Source: Bremerella volcania
Lineage (GTDB): Bacteria; Planctomycetota; Planctomycetia; Pirellulales; Pirellulaceae
Length of the DNA stretch: 64,000 nucleotides
Assembly: GCF_007748115.1 (NCBI RefSeq)
Contig: NZ_CP036289.1
Location: 3,658,001 to 3,722,000 of the forward strand
Direction of reading: 5' to 3'
The notes beneath the pieces are model-generated. The model did not search any database. It had not been told where the DNA came from and worked only from the letters and a program-made list of their open reading frames with translations. The position numbers were made by a program, and so were the translations under genes. Positions within the stretch are counted from its first letter, which is position 1. Each line of letters begins with the position of its first letter. Shown piece after piece: positions 53,384-61,715 of this stretch.

Positions 53384-53416
53384 ATGCGTCGGCCGGCAAC
53401 ATAAAAGGTCTCAAGG

Positions 53417-53446
53417 AAATGGCCGCCTGATTCGGTGGCCATTTTT
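53417..53446 (+). terminator. Terminator after lysC
   Basis: AAATGGCC (53417-53424) / GGCCATTT (53437-53444) followed by a TTTTT tract. Confidence 0.85.
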
Positions 53447-53481
53447 TATGGACTTCTCAAGCGAAACTTCAACCTGAGTAG

Positions 53482-53616
53482 CCCAGAGAGCATCTCTAGG
53501 TGGCCACTGGCCACAAGCGGCTAATGCAAGAACGTTACCGGGAAGCGATGCCTCTGTTTGATTCAAGCCGAACTCATGAGCCGCTTGTGCCTTCGGCACC
53601 CAGAGATGCCCTCTGG
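53482..53616. repeat. Long imperfect inverted repeat left of the IS110 element
   Basis: Arm 1 at ~53482-53522 (CCCAGAGAGCATCTCTAGG...CACAAGCGGCT) and arm 2 at ~53578-53616 (AGCCGCTTGTGCC...CCCAGAGATGCCCTCTGG) are reverse complements over about 38 bp with a few mismatches. Each arm contains its own small hairpin. It lies between the lysC terminator and the transposase; it may be a chromosomal repeat that served as the target for the element, or part of its left end. Confidence 0.65.
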
Positions 53617-53632
53617 ATAGGGATGAAGACCC

Positions 53633-53690
53633 GTTGCTCCTAGGGTTTACTACGAGTGTGTTAGTAACCCATAAACCCAAAAGGAGCAAC
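53633..53690 (+). promoter_or_regulatory. Hairpin hiding the transposase ribosome site
   Basis: GTTGCTCCTAGGGTTTA (53633-53649) pairs with TAAACCCAAAAGGAGCAAC (53672-53690). The 3' arm contains the Shine-Dalgarno sequence AAGGAG (53681-53686), nine bases before the ATG at 53696. Read-through RNA from lysC would fold and block translation, a control known for other insertion sequences. Confidence 0.65.
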
Positions 53691-53695
53691 GAGCG

Positions 53696-54736
53696 ATGTC
53701 TAGTTTACCAACTTTCGTCGGGCTTGATTACCATCAGGATTTGGTTCAGGTGTGTGTTTTGGATTCGGAAGGGCGGACGCTGGCGAATCGGTCGGTGCGG
53801 AATGAGGCTGATTTGATTGCCCGCTTTGCGTTGCAGCATGGCACGCCGCAACGCGTGGCGATCGAGGCCTGTTGCGGGGCGGCCGATCTGGCCGAGGAAC
53901 TGGTCACCCATCGCAATTTGCCGGTGCAGCTGGCTCATCCAGGCTACGTCGCACGGATGAAGCGTTCGCCTGACAAAACCGACCTGGCCGATGCCCAACT
54001 GCTGGCCGATCTGGCTCGCGTCAATTACCTGCCGAGCGTGTGGCTGGCCCCCGAAGCAACGCGGCAACTGCGACGCCTGGTCCGCCATCGGGCTCAATTG
54101 GTGCGGCGGCGGCGGGACGTTAAACTGCGGATTCGTGGGCTTTTACGAGAAAACCGGGTGCCTTCACCGGGCGGCACGCCTTGGACGAAGAAGTGGCTCA
54201 CATGGCTGCAGGAAACAGACGACTTGGCACCAAGCGACCGGTGGCTTGTGGAAGACCACCTCGAGGAATTGACTTCCCTGGGGCGTCGCATCCGTGCTGT
54301 GGAAGCCAAGATCAGGCACACGGTCGAAGACGATCCGGTCGTTGCGAAGCTTCTGACAATGCCCGGCGTGGGGCTGGTGACGGCGGTTACGCTTCGCGCC
54401 GAGATCGGTCGCTTCGATCGCTTCACGCGTGGCAAGCAACTGGCTCGGTTCTGCGGAGTGACGCCTCGCAATGCCAGCAGTGGACAACGTCAGGCAGATG
54501 CAGGACTGATCAAGGCCGGCAACCCCGACCTGCGGACTGTGTTGATCGAATTGGGGCATCGACTGATTCGACAAACAAGTGGCCCATGGACCAAGCTAGC
54601 GACCGGCATGCTGAGTCGAGGCAAACCGAAGAACGTGGTGGTCGCGGCGGTCGCCAATCGTTGGGTTCGCTGGCTGCACCACGAACTACGCCGCGAAACG
54701 CCCCAAGCGGATCGCGTTTTAGAGCAAGCCGTTTAA
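53696..54736 (+). CDS. IS110-family transposase (DEDD recombinase)
   Basis: 346-aa transposase. The N-terminal RuvC-like DEDD domain has D11 (FVGLDYHQD), E57 (VAIEACCG), and D96/D99 (KTDLADAQLLADLA). The middle is a basic coiled coil (RQLRRLVRHRAQLVRRRRDVKLRIRGLL). The C-terminal Transposase_20 domain has the helix-hairpin-helix MPGVGLVTAVTLRAEIG and the serine region RFCGVTPRNASSGQR, where the catalytic Ser lies. Such enzymes use a structured bridge RNA from the element's own non-coding end to choose donor and target. The exact element ends cannot be fixed because the family lacks long inverted repeats. Confidence 0.95.
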   Translation: MSSLPTFVGLDYHQDLVQVCVLDSEGRTLANRSVRNEADLIARFALQHGTPQRVAIEACCGAADLAEELVTHRNLPVQLAHPGYVARMKRSPDKTDLADAQLLADLARVNYLPSVWLAPEATRQLRRLVRHRAQLVRRRRDVKLRIRGLLRENRVPSPGGTPWTKKWLTWLQETDDLAPSDRWLVEDHLEELTSLGRRIRAVEAKIRHTVEDDPVVAKLLTMPGVGLVTAVTLRAEIGRFDRFTRGKQLARFCGVTPRNASSGQRQADAGLIKAGNPDLRTVLIELGHRLIRQTSGPWTKLATGMLSRGKPKNVVVAAVANRWVRWLHHELRRETPQADRVLEQAV

Positions 54737-54740
54737 ATTA

Positions 54741-55012
54741 AGGAATCCCCACAACTCGATAGAACTCTGGGAGATCCTTCGAAAGAAGCGACTGGTCAAG
54801 CATTCACCTGTTCCGGCGGGAAGGTACGCTCGAGGTGGCCCTGGGCTCAAGCTCGTCTCTGGTTAGGGCAGCCTTCCCCTTTACTTCGAAAACACCCACA
54901 GGGGCTATCCCACCACGGGAAACGCTCGGATAGAGGAAGGGAACCACCGGTGAAAACACTTGACAACGAGTCTGTCTTCATAGAGGGCCACCCTGAAAGA
55001 AATCAGGCCGAT
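54741..55012 (+). ncRNA. Structured non-coding region after the IS110 transposase, bridge-RNA candidate
   Basis: 272 bp without an open frame. It has several short pairings, for example GGGGCTATCC / GGATAG (around 54902-54944) and CCTTCCCC / GGGAAGG-type blocks. In IS1111-like members of this family the guide RNA is encoded after the transposase, in other members before it. Either this stretch or the ~250 bp upstream is expected to encode it. No pairing to a target could be tested. Confidence 0.35.
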
Positions 55013-55014
55013 AA

Positions 55015-55416
55015 TTAGACTTCCGATTCTTCCAGCACGTGTTCTTCCACGTAGATCGGTAGGTGCGGCTGGCTGGTGACGGCCACGGCGATTGCATCGG
55101 AAGGGCGGGCGTCGATTGAAACCAGTTCGCCGTCGACTTTCACGCGAAGGTTGGCGAAGTAGGTTCCTTCCTTCAGATCGTTGATGATGACGCTGTCGAG
55201 TTCGCCCCCCAGGCGTTCGACGATGCTGACGATCAAATCATGCGTCAATGGACGAGGCGGGACGAAATCTTTCACGCGGCGGTGAATGCTGGTCGCCTCG
55301 AAGATGCCAATCATAATGGGAAACTGGCGTTCTCCGTCCACTTCCTTCAAGTAGATTACCTGCTGGTCGTTAATCTCGCTGATGATGATCCGCGAGAGTT
55401 CCATCTGAATCGGCAT
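55015..55416 (-). CDS. Bifunctional nuclease-family protein (DUF151)
   Basis: 133-aa protein of the DUF151/BFN family, members of which act as nucleases in plants and bacteria. Marks: ELSRIIISEINDQQVIYLKEVDGERQFPIMIGIFEATSI, the RPLTHDLI segment, and VSIDARPSDAIAVAVTSQPHLPIYVEEHVLEES (the family's R-P-S-D-A-I-A). The ATG at 55416 is chosen; the open frame to 55704 overlaps the divergent protease gene's leader and is not conserved in character. The C-terminal UVR motif of longer members is absent. Confidence 0.9.
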   Translation of the reverse strand: MPIQMELSRIIISEINDQQVIYLKEVDGERQFPIMIGIFEATSIHRRVKDFVPPRPLTHDLIVSIVERLGGELDSVIINDLKEGTYFANLRVKVDGELVSIDARPSDAIAVAVTSQPHLPIYVEEHVLEESEV

Positions 55417-55637
55417 AAGGGGATCTGAATTCTTGCTCAGGGATTCTCGTTCAATTAACTCGATTATATCCCTGGAAATTTCTGAGGGAACAGTCCCCAA
55501 ATTGGTCCGCTGCGGCAAATGGCAAAGTTCCGATCCAGAGAAAACGCCTTTACCGGATAGCACGCTCATTCGCAAAAGTATACATTCACTTAAGATACAC
55601 AGCTCGCGCTCGCAACCCGAACCCAACTTTGCCCGTG

Positions 55638-56450
55638 ATGTTAAGAATACTTTCCCGCTGGTTCCTATTCTCTTCCATGACACTTCTCCTTTTCGGGGCG
55701 TCACCTCTATCGGCCGAGGTCGAAGACCTGAACACGCGGATGTTGCGGGCCACGGTGAAGTTGAGCCATGACGATTCCACCGCCACCGGTTTCATCCTGA
55801 CGCCTGACCAGGGAAAAAGCTTTCTGCTGGTCACGGCCAATCACGTTCTCGCCAACACGAAGGGGAGCGAGACTACCATCCTATTCCGCCGTAAGGTCGA
55901 AAAGGGGCTCTACAAGAAGCTCCCGCTCAAACTCATCATCCGAAACGATGAGACGCCCCTCTGGACGAAGCACCCCAGTGAGGATGTCGCGGTGATTGCC
56001 GTCACGCCGCCTGAGGATGCGGACCTGGCGCACGTTTCCACCGATCTTCTGGCGACCGACGACGACCTGAGAAAATACCAGGTTCATCCCGGAAAGCAGA
56101 TGGTCTTCCTCGGCTACCCTCACCGAGAGGAAGCCAGCGAAGCAGGTTTTCCCATTCTGCGAGGCGGCCCGATCGCGTCCTTCCCGCTGCTCCCCACGCA
56201 AAAGATAAAGACATTCTACGTCAGTACCCATATTTTCGCTGGCGACAGCGGTGGCCCCGTCTACATGCCCCGCCGCGGCGATGACTCAGCCGCAAATGTC
56301 CCCATGATTGTAGGAATCATCCATGGCCAGCGTTTCGTGAACAACACCGTGAAAGGAGACTACATCACGGTGAAGACGCACCACCAATTCGGCCTGGCGA
56401 TTGTCGTGCACTCGTCGTTTATCATCGAGACGATTGATCTTATGAAGTAA
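55638..56450 (+). CDS. Secreted trypsin-like serine protease
   Basis: 270-aa protein with signal peptide (MLRILSRWFLFSSMTLLLFGASPLSA). The chymotrypsin-fold triad is visible: His in LLVTANHVLAN, Asp in HPSEDVAVIAV, Ser in FAGDSGGPVYMP. No PDZ domain, so not a classical HtrA. Length suits a single protease domain. I use the ATG at 55638; a TTG three codons earlier is open. Active in the periplasm or outside; the target is unknown. It converges with valS. Confidence 0.88.
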   Translation: MLRILSRWFLFSSMTLLLFGASPLSAEVEDLNTRMLRATVKLSHDDSTATGFILTPDQGKSFLLVTANHVLANTKGSETTILFRRKVEKGLYKKLPLKLIIRNDETPLWTKHPSEDVAVIAVTPPEDADLAHVSTDLLATDDDLRKYQVHPGKQMVFLGYPHREEASEAGFPILRGGPIASFPLLPTQKIKTFYVSTHIFAGDSGGPVYMPRRGDDSAANVPMIVGIIHGQRFVNNTVKGDYITVKTHHQFGLAIVVHSSFIIETIDLMK

Positions 56451-56486
56451 CGACCAAGCGTGACCATCACGCATCGTAGGCAAAAC

Positions 56487-59400
56487 CTACTTCGCCGCCG
56501 ACTCTCGTAGCTTCGCCAAAGCAGCCTGGGTACGCTCAAGTTCCAGCTTGGCTTGCTCCAGGCTCTCCCGTTCGCGGGCCACGACATCGGCTGGGGCGCG
56601 AGCAACGAAGCTCTCATTGCCGAGCTTCTTTTCTTTGCTGGTCACCAATTGCTGTTGCTTTTGCTCTTGCTTCTCGAGACGCTCGATCTCGGCATCGACG
56701 TCGATGAAGTCCTTCAGATCGACGAAGATCTCCATATCTCCCACCGTGATCGCGGCGTTCGTTTCCGGCACCGTCACGTCCTTACCCAGGCCGCAGCTCT
56801 TGGCGTTGGTCATCGAGAGGAAGTACGGCGACATCGTTTCCAGGAGCTTGGCGGTTGGCTCGTCGCAGCGGATGACGAATTCGATCGTGTCCTTCGGCGC
56901 GATGTTCTGACGGCTGCGGATTTCCCGCAGGCTGCCGAGTGTCTCTTGAAACACGGCGAACTGGCGTTCGATCGAGCGGTCTTCCCACTTAGGGTCGATC
57001 TCGGGCCAGGTCGATTGCATGATGCTTTCGGTCGCTTCGGTGGGCGATTCGATACCGCGCGTCGGAGCGATCTTACCGAGCGTCTGCCAGATCTCTTCGG
57101 TGATGAACGGAATGATCGGGTGCAATAGCCGCAGCATCGCGTCGAGCACGTAGGTGATCACCCGTTGGGCGGCTGCCCGCTGTTTATCGTCTTGGAAACG
57201 TTCTTTGAGGATTTCCACGTAGAAACTGCAGAACTCGTCCCAGGCAAAGTCATACGTTGCCCGAGCCGCGTCTGCGTAGCCGTAGCTTTCGTAACACCTG
57301 GTCACCTCTTGGCTGACGGTGTACAAGCGTGAAAGGATCCAGCGATCTTCCAACTGCATCTCTTCAGGCGACACATCGCCAGGCGTGTACCCTTCCAGGT
57401 TCATCATCGTGAACCGGGCGGCGTTCCACAGCTTGTTGCAGAAGTTACGACCTAGCTCGAAACGTTCACTCACCACCGCACCGCGGGGCAGCGCCTTGTC
57501 TTCGGCCGTTTCGGCCCACTGGGTGCTGAACGGCTTGCCACACTTCTTGCATTCGACGCGCGGCAGCTGACGATTCTTCTTCGTCTGATCGATCAGCGCG
57601 TCGCAGTGGGGGCACTCGAACTGCACCGGCATCCGCACGTCTTGCGTTTCGGTGGTCAGGTAAGCCAAACCGAAGCGGAGCGAGTCGGCACCGAACTTCT
57701 CGATCACGTCCAACGGATCGACGCCGTTCCCCTTCGACTTGCTCATGCGCTCGCCCAGGCCATCCAAAATGGTTGGGTGAATGAACACCTCGCGGAACGG
57801 CACTTCTCCCATGTTGTTCAGCCCGGCCAGCACCATGCGAGCCACCCACAGCGTGATGATGTCGCGGCTGGTGATCAGCGTGCTGGTAGGGTAATAATAA
57901 GCCAGTTCCGGCGTTTGCTCCGGCCAGCCGAGGGTCGAGTGCGGCCACAGCGCCGAGCTGAACCAGGTATCGAGCACGTCCTGTTCGCGCACGAAGCCCA
58001 TGGCCTCGTACTTCTTGGCGAGCGTCTCGTCTTCGTTGGCAATGCACACGTGCACCTGGGCATAAGGCATGGTCACGCGGACCGCGCCCTGAATGGTGCC
58101 GGTCTTTTCAGCCACTTCCAATTCTTCGTCCCGTTCGACCTGGAAGTTGGCCTTGCCGCTCTTGATGTCGGGGTCGGCCTGGAGCTTGGCGATCAGCTTG
58201 TCGTGCTCTTCCTTGTATTCGCACTCGATCGACCAGATCGGAATCTGGTGCCCCCACCACAACTGACGGCTGACTGGCCAGTCGCGTTTTTCGCTCAACC
58301 AATCGAGGTAGCCATTGGCGTAACGCGACGGGAAGATCTTCACGCGGCCATCCTTCACCGCGTCCATCGCGCTCTGGGCCAGTTGGTCCATCTTGATGAA
58401 CCACTGGTCGGCCAGGTACGGTTCGATCGGCGTCTTGCTGCGGTCGGAATAGGCCAGCTCGATCTTGCGGTCTTCGATCTTTTCCAACAGGCCCAGCTTG
58501 TCGAGATCCTCGACCACGGCCTGCCGCGCTTTGGGAATGGTCAGCCCGACGTACTCGCCGGTCGTCTCATTCATCGTGCCGTCGGCGTTCAAAATATTGA
58601 TCATCGGCAACTCTTGTCGACGCCCCACTTCGTAGTCGTTGGGGTCGTGAGCAGGCGTGATCTTCACGCAGCCTGAGCCAAGTTCCGGTTTGGCCCATTG
58701 GTCGGCCACCAGTGGAATCTCGCGATCGACCAGCGGCAGCATCAGCTTGCGGCCATCGAGCGCCATGTCACGCAGCTTGATCAGCTGCGGCAGCATCGTC
58801 TCGCGGCGATCGGCAATCTGGTCCAGCTGTTCCTGGATGGCTGGCTTATCCTTGCCAGCGGCTTCTTGGAGCTTCTGCTTCAGCTCGGCTTCGATCGTGT
58901 CGAGCGCCTTGGCCGGATCGGGATGCACGGCCACGGCCGTATCGCCCAGCATCGTTTCGGGACGCGTCGTCGCGATGGTCACGAACTTTGGTTCGCCCGG
59001 CTGCGGATCGATCACCGGGTATTTGAAGTGCCAGAAACTACCGTCGGTCGTTTCGTGGAACACCTCGTCGTCACTCACCGCTGTTTGCAGGAACGTATCC
59101 CAGTTGACCAGCCGCTTACCCTTGTAGATCCACTGCTTGGCGAACAGATCATAGAACGTCCGCCGCACTGCCCGGGCGCACGTGTCGTCGAGCGTGAATC
59201 GGGTTCGCTCCCAGTCGCAGCTGCTGCCCAGCCGCTTGAGCTGGCCGAGAATGCGTTTCTCGTACTGATCTTTCCAGTCCCAGATTCGCTTGACGAGTTC
59301 TTCACGCCCGAGATCGTGCCGGCTCTTCTTTTCCGATTCGAAGATGCGTCGTTCCACCACGGCCTGGGTGGCGATGCCGGCATGGTCGGTGCCAGGCATC

Positions 59401-59642
59401 CACAGCGTGTTGAAGCCCTTCAGGCGTTTGTAACGAATCAACACGTCTTGCAGCGTGTTGTTGAGCGCGTGCCCCAGATGCAGTGCCCCAGTCACGTTGG
59501 GCGGAGGGATGACGATCGTGAACGGCTCGCGATTGGGGTCGGGCTCGCTATGAAAGAATCCCTGCGATTCCCAGTATTCGTAGATTTTGGGCGAGATCGA
59601 GAAATCAAATCGATTGGGAATATCCTGAGCGGAGAACGCCAC
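56487..59642 (-). CDS. valS: Valyl-tRNA synthetase
   Basis: 1051-aa class Ia synthetase. HIGH motif in PPNVTGALHLGHALNN (~residues 48-63), editing domain with TTRPETMLGDTAVAVHP and GSGCVKITPAHDPNDYEVG, KMSKS motif in ERMSKSKGNGVDPLDVI. After KMSKS there is an inserted four-cysteine zinc ribbon (FECPHCDALID...RVECKKCGKPF). The C-terminal coiled coil IERLEKQEQKQQQLVTSKEKKL...SLEQAKLELERTQAALAKL binds tRNA. The start is a GTG. Longer than the E. coli protein (951 aa). Confidence 0.97.
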   Translation of the reverse strand: MAFSAQDIPNRFDFSISPKIYEYWESQGFFHSEPDPNREPFTIVIPPPNVTGALHLGHALNNTLQDVLIRYKRLKGFNTLWMPGTDHAGIATQAVVERRIFESEKKSRHDLGREELVKRIWDWKDQYEKRILGQLKRLGSSCDWERTRFTLDDTCARAVRRTFYDLFAKQWIYKGKRLVNWDTFLQTAVSDDEVFHETTDGSFWHFKYPVIDPQPGEPKFVTIATTRPETMLGDTAVAVHPDPAKALDTIEAELKQKLQEAAGKDKPAIQEQLDQIADRRETMLPQLIKLRDMALDGRKLMLPLVDREIPLVADQWAKPELGSGCVKITPAHDPNDYEVGRRQELPMINILNADGTMNETTGEYVGLTIPKARQAVVEDLDKLGLLEKIEDRKIELAYSDRSKTPIEPYLADQWFIKMDQLAQSAMDAVKDGRVKIFPSRYANGYLDWLSEKRDWPVSRQLWWGHQIPIWSIECEYKEEHDKLIAKLQADPDIKSGKANFQVERDEELEVAEKTGTIQGAVRVTMPYAQVHVCIANEDETLAKKYEAMGFVREQDVLDTWFSSALWPHSTLGWPEQTPELAYYYPTSTLITSRDIITLWVARMVLAGLNNMGEVPFREVFIHPTILDGLGERMSKSKGNGVDPLDVIEKFGADSLRFGLAYLTTETQDVRMPVQFECPHCDALIDQTKKNRQLPRVECKKCGKPFSTQWAETAEDKALPRGAVVSERFELGRNFCNKLWNAARFTMMNLEGYTPGDVSPEEMQLEDRWILSRLYTVSQEVTRCYESYGYADAARATYDFAWDEFCSFYVEILKERFQDDKQRAAAQRVITYVLDAMLRLLHPIIPFITEEIWQTLGKIAPTRGIESPTEATESIMQSTWPEIDPKWEDRSIERQFAVFQETLGSLREIRSRQNIAPKDTIEFVIRCDEPTAKLLETMSPYFLSMTNAKSCGLGKDVTVPETNAAITVGDMEIFVDLKDFIDVDAEIERLEKQEQKQQQLVTSKEKKLGNESFVARAPADVVARERESLEQAKLELERTQAALAKLRESAAK

Positions 59643-59659
59643 CAGTATGACTCGCTATG

Positions 59660-59812
59660 TGTTTAGTTTTCAGTGTGAAGTGTTCGAATGTTTGGTCTCA
59701 TGTCCCCTCGCCCCCGTCTGCGAGGGAGAGGGTTAGGGTGGGGGCAAAACGTGTACCCGTTCTCAACCCTCACCCTAGCCCTCTCCCTTTGAAAGGGAGA
59801 GGGGACATGAGA
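59660..59812. repeat. Composite repeat between cimA and valS
   Basis: TTTTCAGTGTGAAGTGTTCG (59667-59686) of the CAGT type, then two copies of the CTCTCCC palindrome in opposite directions (CCCCTCGCCCCCG...GGGAGAGGGTTAGGGTGGGGG at 59703-59744 and CCCTCACCCTAGCCCTCTCCC...GGGAGAGGGGAC at 59767-59807). The opposite copies could form one long hairpin ending the cimA transcript. Confidence 0.75.
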
Positions 59813-59855
59813 CAAAAGACGGAATCCCTTGCCGATTCCGCCTTGGCATGACTGG

Positions 59856-61478
59856 CTAATTGGTTGCTACGATCTGGGACTTGGCCGGCGTTTGGCTCGC
59901 CGCTTCGTCCTTGTGCAGCTTGTATTCGACGGCATCGACCAACGCATTCCAGCTGGCCTGGATGATGTTTTCGCTGACGCCAATGGTTCCCCATACGTCG
60001 TGTTCGTCGCTGCACTCGATCTGTACGCGTGTTCGGGCAGCCGTGCCCGCTTCGCTGTTGACGACGCGGACCTTGTAGTCGACCAGCTTCAATTGATTCA
60101 AGTTCGGATAGGTTTCCAACAGCGCCTTGCGCAGTGCCGCGCTAAGTGCGTCGATCGGGCCGTCTCCTTCACCCACCTCGTGCTTGATCGCGTTGGCGAC
60201 GTCAAGCTTGACGGTCGCTTCAGTGGTCAATTCCAGGTCCTGATAATGCACGACGTCTTCGACTTCGACGTGATACTTGAGCGTTTTGAAGTGCGGGTTG
60301 AACGTTCCGAGCGTCTTACGAACCAACAGCTCGAACGACGCTTCGGCCGCTTCGAATTGAAAGCCGCGGTTCTCTAGCTCGACCACGCTCGCCAGGATCT
60401 TGTCCATGACCTCGCGGTCTTGCTCGATGTTCATCTTGGTCGTCAGGGCCATGATGTTCGAGCGACCCGATAGTTCGCTGACCAGCACGCGGCGTTCGTT
60501 GCCGACCGCTTCCGGCGAGATGTGCTCGTAGCTGGAAGCGGCCCGGTTGACCGCGTGCACGTGCATTCCACCTTTATGGGCAAAGGCGCTTTGACCGACG
60601 AAGGCCTGGTTGTTGCGGCGATTGACGTTAGCCGTGTCGTAGACGAATCGCGACAGCTCGGTCAGGTGCTCAAACCCATCTCCGCCGAGGACTTCGTAGC
60701 CCTCCTTCTTGAGCGCGAGGTTCGCCACGCACGAAATCAAGTCGGCATTGCCGCAGCGTTCGCCGAAGCCGTTGATGGTCCCTTGAATCTGCAGCGCCCC
60801 GGCATCCACCGCGGCCAACGCGTTGGCCACCGCCAGGTCGCCATCGTTATGGGTATGGATGCCCACCGGAACGTTGAATTCACTGAGGGCGTCGATCGCG
60901 GCTTTGGTCAGTTCGGCAATCTCTTCCGGCAGGCTACCACCGTTGGTATCGCACAGAACGACCATGCGTGCTCCGGCCTTGGCGGCGGATTGGATCGTTT
61001 GGGCCGCGTACTCAGGGTTTGCTTTCCAGCCGTCGAAGAAGTGTTCGGCGTCATAGATCACCTCGCGCCCCTCGGTCACCATCAGTTCTACCGAGTCGGC
61101 GATCATCGCCAGGTTCTCTTCCAGCGTCACGCGCAGCACGTCGGTCACATGGAAGTCGTGCGTCTTGCCGACGATCGTCAGCACCGGGGCGCCGGAGTTG
61201 ACCAGGGCCTGCATGCCGGGATCGTCTTTGGCCAGCATCCCTTTGCGGCGCGTCATCCCGAAGGCGCAGACCTTGATCTGCTTCAAGTCCATCTCTTGGA
61301 CGCGACGGAAGTACTCGGCATCTTTCTCATTGGAAAGAGGGTAGCCCCCTTCGATGAAATCGACGCCAATTTCGTCCAGACGCTCGGTAATGGCCAGCTT
61401 GTCCTGCAGAGAAAAGCTGACCCCTTCTCCTTGGGCGCCGTCACGCAAGGTCGTGTCGTAGATTTCAATCTTTTTCAT
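59856..61478 (-). CDS. cimA: (R)-citramalate synthase
   Basis: 540-aa enzyme condensing pyruvate and acetyl-CoA to citramalate, first step of the threonine-independent route to isoleucine. HMGL-like domain: YDTTLRDGAQGEGVSFSLQDKL, IHTHNDGDLAVANALAAVDAGA with the metal H-x-H, GFGERCGNADLISCVANL; FAHKGGMHVHAV separates it from the C-terminal LeuA-dimer regulatory domain (YKVRVVNSEAGTAARTRVQIECSDEHDVWGTIGVSENIIQASWNALVDAVEYKL). The CimA assignment over 2-isopropylmalate synthase rests on the CimA/LeuA-2-type sequence (EGGYPLSNEKDAEYF). It is preceded by an attenuator leader (61537-61744). Confidence 0.95.
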   Translation of the reverse strand: MKKIEIYDTTLRDGAQGEGVSFSLQDKLAITERLDEIGVDFIEGGYPLSNEKDAEYFRRVQEMDLKQIKVCAFGMTRRKGMLAKDDPGMQALVNSGAPVLTIVGKTHDFHVTDVLRVTLEENLAMIADSVELMVTEGREVIYDAEHFFDGWKANPEYAAQTIQSAAKAGARMVVLCDTNGGSLPEEIAELTKAAIDALSEFNVPVGIHTHNDGDLAVANALAAVDAGALQIQGTINGFGERCGNADLISCVANLALKKEGYEVLGGDGFEHLTELSRFVYDTANVNRRNNQAFVGQSAFAHKGGMHVHAVNRAASSYEHISPEAVGNERRVLVSELSGRSNIMALTTKMNIEQDREVMDKILASVVELENRGFQFEAAEASFELLVRKTLGTFNPHFKTLKYHVEVEDVVHYQDLELTTEATVKLDVANAIKHEVGEGDGPIDALSAALRKALLETYPNLNQLKLVDYKVRVVNSEAGTAARTRVQIECSDEHDVWGTIGVSENIIQASWNALVDAVEYKLHKDEAASQTPAKSQIVATN

Positions 61479-61536
61479 GGGGCGATCCGCTTAGTGGTAC
61501 CGAGTCTACCGGCATAGCCAGTTCGATCGGTTCAAC

Positions 61537-61571
61537 AAAAAAGCCCTGAAGCCGTTGCGGCGTCAGGGCTT
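61537..61571 (-). terminator. Attenuator terminator in the cimA leader
   Basis: On the minus strand AAGCCCTGA (61571-61563) pairs with TCAGGGCTT (61549-61541), with an inner GCCG-CAA-CGGC stem, then six U (61542-61537). It lies between the leader peptide and the cimA start, so it must stop or pass cimA transcription. The 5' arm CCCTGACGCC (61568-61559) can instead pair with GGCGTAGGG (61606-61598) over nine base pairs with one bulge, giving the antiterminator. Confidence 0.85.
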
Positions 61572-61599
61572 ACCTTTGAATCATTCGTGTTCGCAGTCC

Positions 61600-61674
61600 C
61601 TACGCCAAGGTTGTGGGATCTCCCACAATACTAATCGTGCTTACTACGGTAATGACAGTAACGGGCTGCAACAT
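61600..61674 (-). CDS. cimA leader peptide (24 aa)
   Basis: A short frame from ATG (61674) to TAG (61602-61600): MLQPVTVITVVSTISIV and seven more residues. Of 24 residues, 5 are Val, 3 Ile, 5 Thr and 2 Leu. A GGGGA site lies five bases before the ATG. The codons VITVV and STISIV are where a ribosome would stall when charged Val/Ile/Thr tRNAs are scarce. The stop codon falls inside the antiterminator strand GGCGTAGGG, so a ribosome that finishes the peptide covers it and the terminator forms. This matches the known design of ilv, leu and thr leaders in enterobacteria, but is a different peptide in front of a different gene. Confidence 0.8.
   Translation of the reverse strand: MLQPVTVITVVSTISIVGDPTTLA
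61611..61628 (-). promoter_or_regulatory. Pause-type hairpin within the leader peptide frame
   Basis: TTGTGGGATCTCCCACAA is a perfect 18-bp palindrome over leader codons I16-T22. It could be the first hairpin (pause structure) that synchronises polymerase with the leading ribosome. Confidence 0.55.
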
Positions 61675-61715
61675 AGGTTCCCCGAAGGGCTATTTTCAAG
61701 TCTATTGAAGTCGTA

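Noticed and set aside
54741-55012. Precise ends and inverted repeats of the IS110 element
   Set aside because: No matching terminal sequences could be fixed by eye; the family often has none, so no element borders are given.
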